The notes: a model not told the origin generated them from the sequence alone. DNA of 64,000 nt from Leisingera sp. M658 (GCF_025144145.1 NZ_CP083546.1:3878001-3942000); one strand, 5' to 3'. Counted from the first letter of the stretch, positions 33,745-44,118 are shown. Translations and numbers: made by a program.

Positions 33745-35874
33745 TTAGTCAATCCGCAGGTCAACCCGGTCAGACCGGCCTGCACCATCGACAATCACCA
33801 GCGAAGAAAAACCAGGGCCGGGGCTGGGCAGGGAGAACTCGCGCCGACGCTGTCCCGTCAGCACCGGCAGGCCGTTTGCCATCACCAGAAACGGCGCGGT
33901 GCCGCCGCGGAGTTTCAGTGTCAGGTCCGCACCTTCCAGCATCAGCCGGGCGCCTTCGGGCGGGAAGATCAGTTCCGGCGCATCTTCGGGTTCCGAGAAG
34001 GCGGCATCGCGGGGGCGGAAGCGCTGCAGGGGCGGCGGCAATTCGGCCGAGCTGACGATCAGCGTGGCGGGTGGCGGCGGCGGCAGCGGGTCGAGGGCGG
34101 GTTTCAGGCGGCCAAATGCTTCAAACAGCACCGGCGCTGCAAGGTCACCGCCAAAGATACCGGGGACAGGCGTGCCGTCGGCACGGCCCATCCAGACGCC
34201 GATCACGTGGTGCCCGTCCCAGCCGATCGCCCAGGCATCGCGGTGGCCATAAGAGGTGCCGGTCTTATAGGCGATGGTGCCGCGGCGCACACCTGCAGGC
34301 ACCGGCAGCCCGCGCAGGATGTCTGCGACTTGCCAGGCAGCCTCGGGCGAGGTCAGGTGGCCTGCGGGTGTGCGCGTTTCGCCCTGCAGCATGCGCAAGG
34401 CCGGTCCCTGCCCGCCTGATGCCAGCCCGGCGTAAAGCTGTACCATGTCTTGCAGGCTGATGCCCAGCCCGCCCAGCGACAGCGCCAGGCCGGGGGCGCC
34501 GCCGGGCAGCTCCGGCTTGGCGCCGCCAGCGCGCAAGGATGCCAGCACGCGCGCCGGTCCCAGCTCCTGCGTCAGCTTCACCACTGGGATGTTGAGCGAT
34601 AGCTGCAGCGCTTTACGCACCCTTATGTCGCCGCGGAACTCACCATCGAAATTCTGCGGCGCGTAGCCTGCGAAGTTGACGGGACCGTCGTGGATCAGGG
34701 TTTCCGGATGCGCCAGCCCCTGATCGAAGGCGAGGCCGTAAATCAGCGGCTTCAGGGTCGAACCGGGGGAGCGGATCGCCTGTGTCATGTCGACAAAGCC
34801 GCGCCTTTGCGCATCGGAATAGCCGGGAGAACCAACCAGCGCCAGCACTTCGCCGGTCTGGTGGTCCGCGGCGATCAGCGCAGCGGAGAGACTCGGGGTG
34901 GTGCTGCGGGCGGCCTCTGCCAGCAACTGCTGCATCCGGGATTGCACCGCGCTGTCGATGGTCAGCCTGATCTGCCGCTTACCAGGGTGCTGTGCCTTAA
35001 CCCGGTCCGCCAAATGCGGTGCCAGCCGCGGGAAGGCCGCCATTTGGTGCGGCAGCGGAGTGCGGCGGGCGGCCTCGGCCTGTTCTTCGCTCAGGAGGCC
35101 CTGGCGCTGCATCCGGGCGAGCACCCGGTCGCGGGCCTCGCTGGCGGCCTCTGGGAAACGGTCCGGGCGGCGGCGTTCGGGGGATTGCGGCAGGGCGACC
35201 AGCAGCGCCGCTTCTGCCGGGGTGAGGCGCTTGGGTTCTTTACCGAACCAGCTGTAGGCTGCCGCGCGGATACCCTCTGCCGCGCCGCCATAGGGAGCGT
35301 GGGTCAGGTAGAGGGTGAGGATCCCGTCCTTGCTGAGGCGGCGTTCCAGCGCCAGCGCCACCCGCATCTGGCGCAGCTTGCCGGCCCAGCGGCCGGTGGT
35401 GCCGTCCTCCAGCAGGCGCGCCACCTGCATGGTCAGGGTAGAGCCGCCGGAGACCGCGCGGCCATTCCAAAGCGCCTGACCTGCTGCGCGCAGCAAGGCA
35501 ATAGGGTCGACACCGGCGTGGGAGCGGAAGCGCTTGTCCTCGTAGCGCAGCAGCATGCCGAGGAAGCGCGGGTCGACGTCCGCGGGCTGGACAGCGAGAC
35601 GCCAGAGGCCTGTGCCGACTGGGTAGGCGCGCAAAAGCTTGCCGTTTCGGCCGAGCACCTCGGTGGAGGTTTCGGCGAGAGTGAGGGGGAGGTTTGTGTT
35701 GTCAATCCAAGCGTCGAAGCTGCGCCACGCCGTGAAGGCAGCCACAAGCAGGACCGCTAAAGTAGCGGTGTACAATTTCCATCTTTTGCCTGGCCGAAGG
35801 CCGGGCAGCGCCCGTCCCGCCCCGTGGGGGGCGGGACGGGCGCTGCCCTCAGTTCTTTTCCACCAGCGCTTCAC
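33745..35874 (-). CDS. pbpC: Penicillin-binding protein 1C
   Basis: A 709-residue class A penicillin-binding protein. After a cytoplasmic tail and a membrane anchor (about residues 33-50) comes the GT51 glycosyltransferase (catalytic Glu112 in YEDKRFRSHAGVD, then GGSTLTMQ). The transpeptidase follows (Ser372 and Lys375 in SPGSTLKP, KTGTSYG near 540), and then a PBP1C-type C-terminal beta domain (about 625-709). It starts at a GTG that overlaps the stop of the alpha-2-macroglobulin gene (GTGA), the classic pairing in which macroglobulin and PBP1C act together in the periplasm. The cytoplasmic tail is encoded by a 21-bp inverted repeat. Confidence 0.96.
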   Translation of the reverse strand: MKRWWKRTEGSARPAPHGAGRALPGLRPGKRWKLYTATLAVLLVAAFTAWRSFDAWIDNTNLPLTLAETSTEVLGRNGKLLRAYPVGTGLWRLAVQPADVDPRFLGMLLRYEDKRFRSHAGVDPIALLRAAGQALWNGRAVSGGSTLTMQVARLLEDGTTGRWAGKLRQMRVALALERRLSKDGILTLYLTHAPYGGAAEGIRAAAYSWFGKEPKRLTPAEAALLVALPQSPERRRPDRFPEAASEARDRVLARMQRQGLLSEEQAEAARRTPLPHQMAAFPRLAPHLADRVKAQHPGKRQIRLTIDSAVQSRMQQLLAEAARSTTPSLSAALIAADHQTGEVLALVGSPGYSDAQRRGFVDMTQAIRSPGSTLKPLIYGLAFDQGLAHPETLIHDGPVNFAGYAPQNFDGEFRGDIRVRKALQLSLNIPVVKLTQELGPARVLASLRAGGAKPELPGGAPGLALSLGGLGISLQDMVQLYAGLASGGQGPALRMLQGETRTPAGHLTSPEAAWQVADILRGLPVPAGVRRGTIAYKTGTSYGHRDAWAIGWDGHHVIGVWMGRADGTPVPGIFGGDLAAPVLFEAFGRLKPALDPLPPPPPATLIVSSAELPPPLQRFRPRDAAFSEPEDAPELIFPPEGARLMLEGADLTLKLRGGTAPFLVMANGLPVLTGQRRREFSLPSPGPGFSSLVIVDGAGRSDRVDLRID
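35803..35848 (-). repeat. Perfect 21-bp inverted repeat inside the pbpC 5' coding region
   Basis: Two 21-base arms (35803-35823 and 35828-35848) are perfect reverse complements around a 4-base loop. They encode residues 9-24 of PbpC (EGSARPAPHGAGRALP), in the cytoplasmic tail, starting 26 bases after the start codon. A second small hairpin (GGCCGAAGGCC) adjoins. In mRNA this would be a very stable structure near the ribosome site. Confidence 0.85.
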
Positions 35875-38800
35875 CTGACTTCCACACGGCCTGCCGCCGT
35901 GCGGGCGCGATAAGCGGGGCGGTACATGTCCTCGACCGAGGCTGCCGGGTGATGGAACACGCCGGGCGTCACCGCGCGGGCGATATAGGCCAGTGTCACC
36001 GGCGCGGCATCGCGCATATTCACAGCCGCCAGAAAGCGGTCGCTGCGGAATTCGGTGTGTTCGGCCCCGGCCGGGTTCAGCCAGTCCAGATCGCGCAGGT
36101 CGCCAGAGCGCAAGAGGTTCGGATTGTCGATCTCGAACCCGGCAGGCAATGGATCGTTGATCATCAGCCTCGCACCGGTCTTCTCATGCGGTTTCACCCG
36201 CAGGACGGTGAGAAAACGCGCGCCTGTAGTGACAGACTGCACGTCCAGCGGCTGGCCCTCTAGCGTGTAGTAGCTGCGTTCGATGGTGTAGCCGAAGCCG
36301 CCCGCGGCCGGCGGGACCTGTGGCACGCCAAGCGTGGTGAGGGTGATCTCCGCAGTCCGCCCGCTGGCGGCAGTCAGCGCCAGCTCCGGCGTGTTTTGCC
36401 CGTCTGCAGCCTGCACAAATGGCCCCTGAACGGGCTGACCGTTGACCAGCAGGCCGGAATCCTCGGGGGTCCGGGTCAGCGCGTGGGCGGCCATCAGGGT
36501 CCAGGCAGACTCTTGCGTGGAGCGATGGCCGCTGGCGTTGGCAAGCCGTGACGACAGGCTGACGCGGTCCACAGCCTCGGACCCGGCCTCGGCGGCAAGG
36601 GCCAGAACGCCAGCGGTATCGCGCAAGGCGGAGCCAAAGTCGGCGCGCCAGAGGCGGCTGTCCTTTTGCCCTTCAGACCCGATCATCTGCGCGGCGCGGG
36701 TGAACATCCGGTCCGCGCGGCGCTGGTCGCCATAGGCTGCAAGGGCCGCGCCCAATTGGGCGGCAGCAAGCGGGGTGGCAAAGGCCTCACCCTTCACATC
36801 GGCGTAATAGCGCAGGTCGCCCATCCGGGCCGCACCCTCGCGCGCCAGAACATGGAGGGCATAGGCAATCTCCTCGCCGCCGGTGTCGAAGTCGGGGGCG
36901 TAGTTGATGCGGTTGCGCAGGTTGTCCATCGCCTGAGCGAAGGCCTGTTGCGGCACGGCGTAGCCTTGCGATCGCGCGCGGCTGAGGAAGTCGCTGGCAT
37001 AGGCGTCCAGCCAGAACTCACCGCTGTCGGCGCGCCAGAGGCCAAAGGCGCCGCTGGAGGCCTGGCGGGTCAGCACCTTGCGGATGGCGGCGTTGATGCG
37101 CGCGTCCACCGCCGGGCCATCACCCAGCCCTGCCGCCTGCGCCACGCTGCTGAGGTAGAGGAGCGGCAGTGCCTTGGAGGTCACCTGTTCGGTGCAGCCA
37201 TAGGGGTACTGGTCCAGCTCTGCCAGCAGGCCCGGCACGTCGAATTTGGCCAACGGGCCAGAGGAGATGGCGGCACGGGCGGTGCCGGGGAGGAGGCCGG
37301 TGAAGACGTCCTTGCTGAACAGGAAAGTATCACCGCCTGCGAGCGTGAAGCGGCGGGTTTCAGAGACCACCGGATCATTGGCACGGACCGGCAGACGCAG
37401 GTTTTGACGCAGCTCCTGCCCATCCGGGGTGGTGAGGGTAAGGGTGAGTTCGTGGTCGCCAACGGTTTCTGCCGTCACCGGCAATTCCAGCACTGTCTTG
37501 CCCTGTTCCGCCAAGGTGACGGAGGCGGGCAGGCTGCCCAGCGTCAGACCGCCTGCGGTGCTGGCGGTCAGCGCCATGTCTCCGGCGGGGCCGTCGGCAT
37601 GGACGATCTCGATCCTTGCGCGGCTTTCATCGCCGGGCGCCAGAAAGCGCGGCAGCGAGGCGGTGACCACCACCGGGTTGCGCACCAGCATGTCGGCCTC
37701 GGCCTGACCGACAGCGCGGCCGGACCAGGCGACGGCCATCAGCCGCACGGTGCCATTGAAGGCGGGCAGGGTCAGTGGAAACTCCGCTGCGCCATTGGCG
37801 TCCACTTTCAACGGGCCGGAGAACAGGGCCACCAGGTCCTGCGTGGGCGGCGGCGATTGCATCTTGAGGCCGCTGTCAGAATCACCGCCGGAGCGGATGC
37901 GGCCCATGGCGCCGTTGCCGGGGTCGATGAGGCGGCCATAGATGTCGCGCAGCTCCATCCCCAGCCTGCGCTGGCCATAATAATGCGCGCTGGGATCGGG
38001 ACTGGTGAAGCCGGTGAGGTTGAGGATGCCAAGGTCCACGGCGGCGACGGTGAGCCAGACTTCATCGCCCTCTGCCGCGCCCTCCACGCGGAGTTTCGCC
38101 ACTTGCGTGCCGCGCGGGCGGGCCACGCCGGGGACGTCAATCGTCACCTCCAGCTGCTGACCGGGCTGGGTGACGCCTGCGTGGGCCAGCCCTAGGGCGC
38201 GCAGCGGGGTGCGGCCCCGGTCGCCTGCAACAGGCTGGATTATGGTGGCGGTCACATAGGCGCCGCTGCCCCAGTCCTGTGTCACCTGCAGCGGGATCAC
38301 GGTTTCGCCGGCGGGGACTTCGACAGCCATGCGGTGGATCAGGTGGTTCGATACCACCGAGACCAGCGCGGTGCCTGCCGCTTGCGGCACGATGCGCAGG
38401 CGGGCGGTGTCGCCGGGTGCATAGCTTTTGCGGTCCAGCGACAGCTCCAGCCTGGCGGGCGTCCCGGTGCTGCCTTCGGGGGCATACCAGCCGGCGTAGA
38501 AATCATAAGCAGCAGAGGCATAGGCGCCGTCGAGCCGTTCCACCACCAGTTCATAGCGGCCCCAGTCAACGGGCTGCGACAGCGGCAGGGGATCGCTGCC
38601 CAGCTGCGCCTCGCCCGTGGCGATGCGGGTGCGGCGCGTTATAGGCTCCCAGTTCCAGTTGCCGTAAAGCTGATACCACTGATAGCGGGTCTCGACCCGG
38701 TTCAGGGTCCATTTGACACGCATCGGCTTCGGCGTCAGGTCCGGCGACAGGGCGATGAGTTCAAAGCCTGCCTCGGAGCCTTCTGCCGCAACCTCGTCAA

Positions 38801-41321
38801 ACTGCGGCTTTATGCCGAGGACCGGACCGGCGGGGCGGACAGGGATGTCCACTGAGCGTTCGACCGGGCGGGCGGCGCCATCGGCGACGCGGGTGGTGAG
38901 AGTGGCCAGAAGCGGCTTGCCTTCTGCCGGGGCGGCAGCGGGCAGGTTTACAGCGAAGGCCGCGCTGCCATCCGCGCCGGTTTCCTGGCCGCCGAAAAAT
39001 CCGGTCTGGGCAGAGGAGGCCGTATCATAGCGGCCAAAGCGGAAACCCGGCCATTGATCCAGGGTATTAGCGGCAGTGAGGCGGATGTCTCCTTCCACCA
39101 TCAACCCGGCACCCGGCGCGCCGAACAGGTAGTCTGCTTGCAGTGCAATCTGCGCTGCACTGCCGGGCTGGAGGGTGTCTGCATTGGTGACCTCTTGCGC
39201 AAAGTCGATGCGTTCTGGCAGGAAATCCTCGACCAGGATCTGGCGGCTGGCGAGCGCGGGGGAGTTGAGGTCGCTTTTGATTTCGATCCGCCAGGTGCCG
39301 CGCGGGGCGGCGGGGCCGGTGGGCAGGGCAAAGACATGGCCGCCCTGATGGCCTGCGGCGGAGGTCTGGCGGGTGTATTCCACCCCGTCAGGGCGCAGCA
39401 GGATTGCGGTGAGCGGCAGGCCCGCGATCGCCTGCGCCCTGTCGTCACGCGCCAATGCGGTCACATGCACGGTTTCGCCCGCACGGTAGGCGCCGCGGGT
39501 GGTGGCGAGGAAGACATCCACCGGCCCCGGCGCGGGCCGGCCGGCCACGCCGCGGTCTGACAGATCAAAAGCGGCATCGTTCAGGGGCAGAAAGGTGAAA
39601 TCGCCCTCCCCCGCCCGGGCAGTGATCAGCGCCGGTGACGCGCCGCCGGTACCGCGCGTCAGGCCAGGCCTAAAACGGACATAGCCGCTGGCGTCGCTTG
39701 TTTCAGATGCCAGAACCTCATTGGCGCTGGAGATCAAACTGATCTCGGCACCGGCCTGCGGTTTGGCGTCCGCCAGGCCCTGCACCTGCACATGCAGGCC
39801 ATCGCTGCCGGACATGGTGCTGAGACCCAGGGTGGTCAGCACAAACCATTGCGTGGCACCGGCGTCGTCATAAGGGTCGGCGCCCGGCACCCGTGCGGTG
39901 AGGGCGTACAGACCCGGTGTCTTTTGCCCAGTCAGGGCATCTTCCAGCGGCAGGCGGCTGGTCATCGCCTGATTGAGCGCAGTGTCCACCTCGGCGCTGC
40001 CCTGCCAGATCTCTTCGGCGATATCGGAGGCGAAATGCTTGTCCTCCCACTGGGAAAGCGGCTTGGCAAAATACCCCTCCTGCAGGGTGCGCAGCACGTT
40101 GCGGCTGCTGACCCGGCGCAGGCGCAGGTCCAGTTCCGTCAGGTTCACGGTTTCCACCGGCAGCGCCGCAGCAGCGCCCGCGGGCAGAACATAGGCGCGG
40201 CCCGGGAAGCGGACCTTGGGCGCGCGGTCGCGCACGTAATGGGTCAGCTCCACATCTTTATAGAGCTGCTCGCCGCTGGCCGCCGGCAACCCGCGGCGCA
40301 GGGTCAGCTGGTAGCGTTTGCCGTGCTCCACCCCGTCAAAACACAGCTGCCGGCCGGATGCGGTGACTGCCAGACTGCTGCCGGCCAAGCGCACATAGTT
40401 TTCGTAATCGGTTCCGGCCTGTTCCAGATCTTCGGAGAATTCAGCGCAGATACGGGGGGCTGCACTTTCGCTTTCGACCGTGGAGCCAGTCACGCGAAAA
40501 CCGTATTTCCGGATCGCATAGTGGATCATCTCGGCATTCGCCTTAAGCGGGATGATGTTGTCAGCCAGGCGCAGCAGCGGCAGCATCTCGCGGCCGCGGC
40601 CAAGTGCCTCCACCGCTTCGGCGGCCTGACGCAGGGCCTGCGCCTGATCTGCCGGTGCCGCTGCCCGTAAGTAGCCATTGAGGGCCGCCAAGTAAGCCTC
40701 CTGCCGGAAACGGCGCTGCTGGGAACGGTTGCCGGAGTCTTTGGCAGCCCGCAGCAAATAGGCCGAGAAACGGGTCCAATCCTGAGCAGAGTCAGTCAGC
40801 ACCACGGCCTGCCCCATCCAGCGCAACGCCGCAAGCGGCTCTGCGGCACGAAACAGCGAACGGGCCGCCGAAACCGCCTTGGCGGCGTCCTCTGTGGTCA
40901 GCGGATAGGCCAGGCCCAGCGACTGGGCAAACCCGGCCGCGCGCGGCAACTCCAGGTCCGGGATTGCGTCCAGCCGGCCTGCCCGCATGGCGGCCTCTGC
41001 CTGAAGCCCGCCGGTTGCCGGCTGTTTTAGAGCCGAAAAGGCGCCCTCATAGGTACTGGGCTGAGTCAGCGCGGATTTTGGAAAACAGGCATTTGCCTTT
41101 TGGTTGAACACAAAACCGGCGCAATCCGTCTGGGCAGAACACGCCCGCGCGCAGGACTCGACATCCGTGTCGAACAGCGGCTGCAGGTCCGAGCCGAAGA
41201 AATCGGTGTTGGCAAAAGCCTTGTACCGGAAACCGGGAACCTCCGGCCCGGCCCAGGCAGCGGGCAGAAACGCAATAAAAGCAATAATATACAGTAGAAC
41301 CGAAGCAAACAGACGCGGCAT
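35871..41321 (-). CDS. Bacterial alpha-2-macroglobulin with PAN-like N-terminus
   Basis: A protein of about 1816 residues. A signal peptide (MPRLFASVLLYIIAFIAFLP, ending AWA) carries no lipobox cysteine, so it is probably soluble or periplasmic rather than a lipoprotein as in E. coli. A PAN/apple-like cysteine-rich domain follows (CARACSAQTDC, CFPKS; about residues 28-95), then macroglobulin MG domains. The thioester motif is intact (YGCTEQ, near residue 1380), so it should trap proteases covalently. The alpha-helical thioester domain and receptor-type C-terminus complete it. Its stop overlaps the pbpC start. It is divergent from the histidine kinase. Confidence 0.95.
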   Translation of the reverse strand: MPRLFASVLLYIIAFIAFLPAAWAGPEVPGFRYKAFANTDFFGSDLQPLFDTDVESCARACSAQTDCAGFVFNQKANACFPKSALTQPSTYEGAFSALKQPATGGLQAEAAMRAGRLDAIPDLELPRAAGFAQSLGLAYPLTTEDAAKAVSAARSLFRAAEPLAALRWMGQAVVLTDSAQDWTRFSAYLLRAAKDSGNRSQQRRFRQEAYLAALNGYLRAAAPADQAQALRQAAEAVEALGRGREMLPLLRLADNIIPLKANAEMIHYAIRKYGFRVTGSTVESESAAPRICAEFSEDLEQAGTDYENYVRLAGSSLAVTASGRQLCFDGVEHGKRYQLTLRRGLPAASGEQLYKDVELTHYVRDRAPKVRFPGRAYVLPAGAAAALPVETVNLTELDLRLRRVSSRNVLRTLQEGYFAKPLSQWEDKHFASDIAEEIWQGSAEVDTALNQAMTSRLPLEDALTGQKTPGLYALTARVPGADPYDDAGATQWFVLTTLGLSTMSGSDGLHVQVQGLADAKPQAGAEISLISSANEVLASETSDASGYVRFRPGLTRGTGGASPALITARAGEGDFTFLPLNDAAFDLSDRGVAGRPAPGPVDVFLATTRGAYRAGETVHVTALARDDRAQAIAGLPLTAILLRPDGVEYTRQTSAAGHQGGHVFALPTGPAAPRGTWRIEIKSDLNSPALASRQILVEDFLPERIDFAQEVTNADTLQPGSAAQIALQADYLFGAPGAGLMVEGDIRLTAANTLDQWPGFRFGRYDTASSAQTGFFGGQETGADGSAAFAVNLPAAAPAEGKPLLATLTTRVADGAARPVERSVDIPVRPAGPVLGIKPQFDEVAAEGSEAGFELIALSPDLTPKPMRVKWTLNRVETRYQWYQLYGNWNWEPITRRTRIATGEAQLGSDPLPLSQPVDWGRYELVVERLDGAYASAAYDFYAGWYAPEGSTGTPARLELSLDRKSYAPGDTARLRIVPQAAGTALVSVVSNHLIHRMAVEVPAGETVIPLQVTQDWGSGAYVTATIIQPVAGDRGRTPLRALGLAHAGVTQPGQQLEVTIDVPGVARPRGTQVAKLRVEGAAEGDEVWLTVAAVDLGILNLTGFTSPDPSAHYYGQRRLGMELRDIYGRLIDPGNGAMGRIRSGGDSDSGLKMQSPPPTQDLVALFSGPLKVDANGAAEFPLTLPAFNGTVRLMAVAWSGRAVGQAEADMLVRNPVVVTASLPRFLAPGDESRARIEIVHADGPAGDMALTASTAGGLTLGSLPASVTLAEQGKTVLELPVTAETVGDHELTLTLTTPDGQELRQNLRLPVRANDPVVSETRRFTLAGGDTFLFSKDVFTGLLPGTARAAISSGPLAKFDVPGLLAELDQYPYGCTEQVTSKALPLLYLSSVAQAAGLGDGPAVDARINAAIRKVLTRQASSGAFGLWRADSGEFWLDAYASDFLSRARSQGYAVPQQAFAQAMDNLRNRINYAPDFDTGGEEIAYALHVLAREGAARMGDLRYYADVKGEAFATPLAAAQLGAALAAYGDQRRADRMFTRAAQMIGSEGQKDSRLWRADFGSALRDTAGVLALAAEAGSEAVDRVSLSSRLANASGHRSTQESAWTLMAAHALTRTPEDSGLLVNGQPVQGPFVQAADGQNTPELALTAASGRTAEITLTTLGVPQVPPAAGGFGYTIERSYYTLEGQPLDVQSVTTGARFLTVLRVKPHEKTGARLMINDPLPAGFEIDNPNLLRSGDLRDLDWLNPAGAEHTEFRSDRFLAAVNMRDAAPVTLAYIARAVTPGVFHHPAASVEDMYRPAYRARTAAGRVEVR

Positions 41322-41469
41322 GGCACCCTCCAATACTTGGCGCAGGCTGGCACGGGCTTAACGTCATAGCAAGATTCACCCGCGTAACACGTAAGGGCAG
41401 CCCTGCTGTCTCTGGCGTGCGGAATTGCCGCGCGCTGTTCGTGTTAATGTATTGCCGGAGTTCGCAGGG

Positions 41470-43758
41470 ATGCCCCTTGCCGACAAATTAGCGGAAGAAA
41501 GACGGGCCCGGCTGGCCGCCGAGCGGCTGCTTGAGCTGAAGCAGGCGGAGCTATCTGCTGCCAACCGCAAGCTGGGCCGCCATGCGCTGGCATTGACCAA
41601 GCAGATCGGCCAGACCCAGGCCGAAGTGGCCACCGTGCGCGATGAAAACGCCAAGGTGAAATCCGACCTCGATACAGCGCATGAAAAGGTTGAGACTGCA
41701 GAGCGGCGGCTGTGGCATTCGATCCAGGCGTTTCAGGACGGATTTGCCTTTTTTGATTCTGATGGCAGTCTGATCGGGGCGAACACCGCCTACCTCAATA
41801 TCTTCGACGGGCTGGAAGAGGTCTCGCCCGGTATCTCCTATGTGCGGATCCTGCAGCTTCTGACCGACGAAGGGCTGATCAATACCGGCGAGCTGGGCAC
41901 CGATGCCTGGCGCGAAATGATGAGTGAGCGCTGGCTTTCCCCTTCGCCCGATCCGGTGGTGATTCAGCTGTGGGATGAGCGGTATTTGCGGCTGATCGAT
42001 CAGCGCGGCCACGGCGGCGATGTGGTGACGCTGGCGCTCGATATCACTTCGACCGTGCAGTATGAAAAGGACCTGCGCGGCGCCCGCGCCCGCGCCGAAG
42101 CGGCAAACCGGGCAAAATCCGCCTTCCTTGCCAATATGAGCCATGAGATCCGCACCCCGATGAACGGGGTGGTGGGCATGGCAGAGCTGCTGAGCGATAC
42201 CGAGCTGGACGAGGAACAGCGGCTTTATGCCAACACCATCAAAAACTCGGGCGAAGCGCTGCTGGTCATCATCAATGACGTGCTCGACTATTCCAAGATC
42301 GAAGCCGACAAGCTGGAGCTGCATCCAGAACCCTTTGACCTGGAACGCAGCCTGCACGAGGTGGTGATGCTGCTGCAGCCCACCGCGCGGGACAAGGGGC
42401 TGACGCTGCTGGTGGATTACGACCTGTTCCTGCCAACCCGCTTTACCGGCGATCCAGGCCGGATCCGGCAGGTGCTGACCAATCTGGCCGGCAATGCGGT
42501 GAAGTTCACCAAGGAGGGCCATGTGACCCTGCGGGTGACCGGTGTTTCGTCGCCTGATGACAAGCAATGCGCGGTGCATATTTCGATCGAGGACACCGGT
42601 ATCGGCATCCCGGAAGAGAAGATTGAGCATATTTTCGGCGAATTCAACCAGGTCGAAGATGAGCGCAACCGCAAGTTTGAAGGCACCGGGCTGGGGCTGG
42701 CGATCTCCAAGCGGCTGATCGAATTGATGGGCGGCGAGATCTGGGTCGACAGCGAAGAAGGCAAAGGCTCCTGTTTCGGCTTCCGTTTGCCGCTGCCCCT
42801 TGAAGGATCCGCTGAGCGGGCCTTGCCGAAGCTGCCAAGCGCGCTGCGCCATGTGCTGCTGGCGGATGATGCGCCGCTTAACCGCGAGATCCTGCAAAAG
42901 CATCTGCTGATGCTGGGCATTCAGGTTACCACGGCCGAAACCGCGCCTGGCGCGCTTGCTGCGATGCACGGCAATATTGATCTGGTCATCAGCGGCCACA
43001 ACCTGCCCGGGCTGGATGGCGTGCAGCTGGCAAGGGATCTGAAATCCGGATCCTGGCGCGGGGTGCCGGTGCTAATGCTGAATTCCGGCCCGCATGGTGC
43101 CAATGATCCGGAAATCCGCCAGCTGGCGGACGGGGTGCTGCAAACCCCGGCGCCGCGGGACGATCTTTTCAACCAGCTGGCCAAGCTGGGCGCCGGTGCT
43201 GCCGGGCCCGGCTGCGAGGCTCCGCTGCAGGACCCGCTGACGGCAGACAGGGCGATGGCACCGCAAGCAGGTCTTGAGGCACAGCAGACCGGACCATCCG
43301 CCGGCCCGCCGCCGGACCCGGAAATCCGCCGGATGCGGGTGCTGGCAGCAGAGGACAACAAGACCAATCAGCTGGTGTTCAGCAAAATGGTGAAAGAGTT
43401 GAACATAGAGCTCAAGTTTGCCGGCAACGGGCTGGAGGCGGTCGAAGCCTACCAGGCGTTCCGCCCGGATCTGATTTTCATGGATATATCGATGCCAATG
43501 ATGGACGGCAAGGAAGCCACCGCCAGGATCCGCAGTATCGAGGCGGACACCGGCGGCCATATCCCGATTGTGGCCTTGACCGCACATGCGATGGCAGGCG
43601 ATTCAGATGGTATCCTTGCGGCCGGCCTGGACCACTACCTGACCAAGCCGTTGCGCAAGGCGCTGATCCACGAAAAGATCCGCGCCTGTGCGCCTGACGG
43701 GACACAGGCCTTGGATCAGGACGGCCCGCCGGCCCCGGCTGCCGCCCAAGCACTCTGA
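41470..43758 (+). CDS. Hybrid histidine kinase with two receiver domains
   Basis: A 762-residue cytoplasmic hybrid kinase. An N-terminal coiled coil (about 1-85) is followed by a PAS-like sensor (about 85-200), HisKA with His225 in [10 protein letters not shown], and HATPase ([33 protein letters not shown]). The first receiver is degenerate: where the phospho-accepting Asp belongs the sequence is [12 protein letters not shown], and the conserved Lys position reads LQTPAP. The second receiver (about 600-735) is canonical ([25 protein letters not shown]). There are no membrane segments. I used the ATG at 41470; an upstream TTG in frame (41425) is less likely. Confidence 0.92.
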   Translation: MPLADKLAEERRARLAAERLLELKQAELSAANRKLGRHALALTKQIGQTQAEVATVRDENAKVKSDLDTAHEKVETAERRLWHSIQAFQDGFAFFDSDGSLIGANTAYLNIFDGLEEVSPGISYVRILQLLTDEGLINTGELGTDAWREMMSERWLSPSPDPVVIQLWDERYLRLIDQRGHGGDVVTLALDITSTVQYEKDLRGARARAEAANRAKSAFLANMSHEIRTPMNGVVGMAELLSDTELDEEQRLYANTIKNSGEALLVIINDVLDYSKIEADKLELHPEPFDLERSLHEVVMLLQPTARDKGLTLLVDYDLFLPTRFTGDPGRIRQVLTNLAGNAVKFTKEGHVTLRVTGVSSPDDKQCAVHISIEDTGIGIPEEKIEHIFGEFNQVEDERNRKFEGTGLGLAISKRLIELMGGEIWVDSEEGKGSCFGFRLPLPLEGSAERALPKLPSALRHVLLADDAPLNREILQKHLLMLGIQVTTAETAPGALAAMHGNIDLVISGHNLPGLDGVQLARDLKSGSWRGVPVLMLNSGPHGANDPEIRQLADGVLQTPAPRDDLFNQLAKLGAGAAGPGCEAPLQDPLTADRAMAPQAGLEAQQTGPSAGPPPDPEIRRMRVLAAEDNKTNQLVFSKMVKELNIELKFAGNGLEAVEAYQAFRPDLIFMDISMPMMDGKEATARIRSIEADTGGHIPIVALTAHAMAGDSDGILAAGLDHYLTKPLRKALIHEKIRACAPDGTQALDQDGPPAPAAAQAL

Positions 43759-44026
43759 GCTGACAGGTCTCCCCCGCCGCCGCCACGCCATGGCGGTCAA
43801 TCTTTGAACCAAACTGTTCTCAGGGTGCGCCAGGGCTTCTGCTCTTGGCCCAGTGCTGAGCTGTGTCCCTGTTGCCGGGTGCCGCCAGGATCCGGCTTTT
43901 CCGGGTCTTCTCCCATCCGTTTGCAGCGTACGCCTTTTCCATCACCCTGCCGGTGTTTAACAACGGCGAAACTCTCCCGCGCCCGCAGGCGCACCGGCTG
44001 CGCCGGCACCGCCCTTGTGCGGCCTT

Positions 44027-44105
44027 GGGCGTGGCAGCGCGCAGAGCGCGCTGCCACGCCCAACCGTGAAGGTGCATTCTTTGAATGTGCCGGAGCGGGC
44101 GGGAG
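44027..44105 (+). repeat. Two-hairpin intergenic element, copy A6
   Basis: Hairpin 1 is long here: GGGCGTGGCAGCGCGC-AGA with a perfect 16-bp partner ending GCCC. AAC, stem 2 (GGTGCATTC-TTT-GAATGTGCC, G-U pairs allowed) and GGGCGGGAG follow. GCCC can pair either with the 5' GGGC or the 3' GGGC, so two folds compete. It lies in the 360-bp convergent gap between the kinase and yaaA. The rest of that gap (43759-44026) holds small GC hairpins and no gene I can support. Confidence 0.8.
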
Positions 44106-44118
44106 CCTTTCTCCTGCC

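Noticed and set aside
43805-43825. GAAC...GTTC pair near 43810 as an SOS box
   Set aside because: Spacing and orientation do not fit the alphaproteobacterial LexA site (GAAC-N7-GAAC), and it lies downstream of genes.
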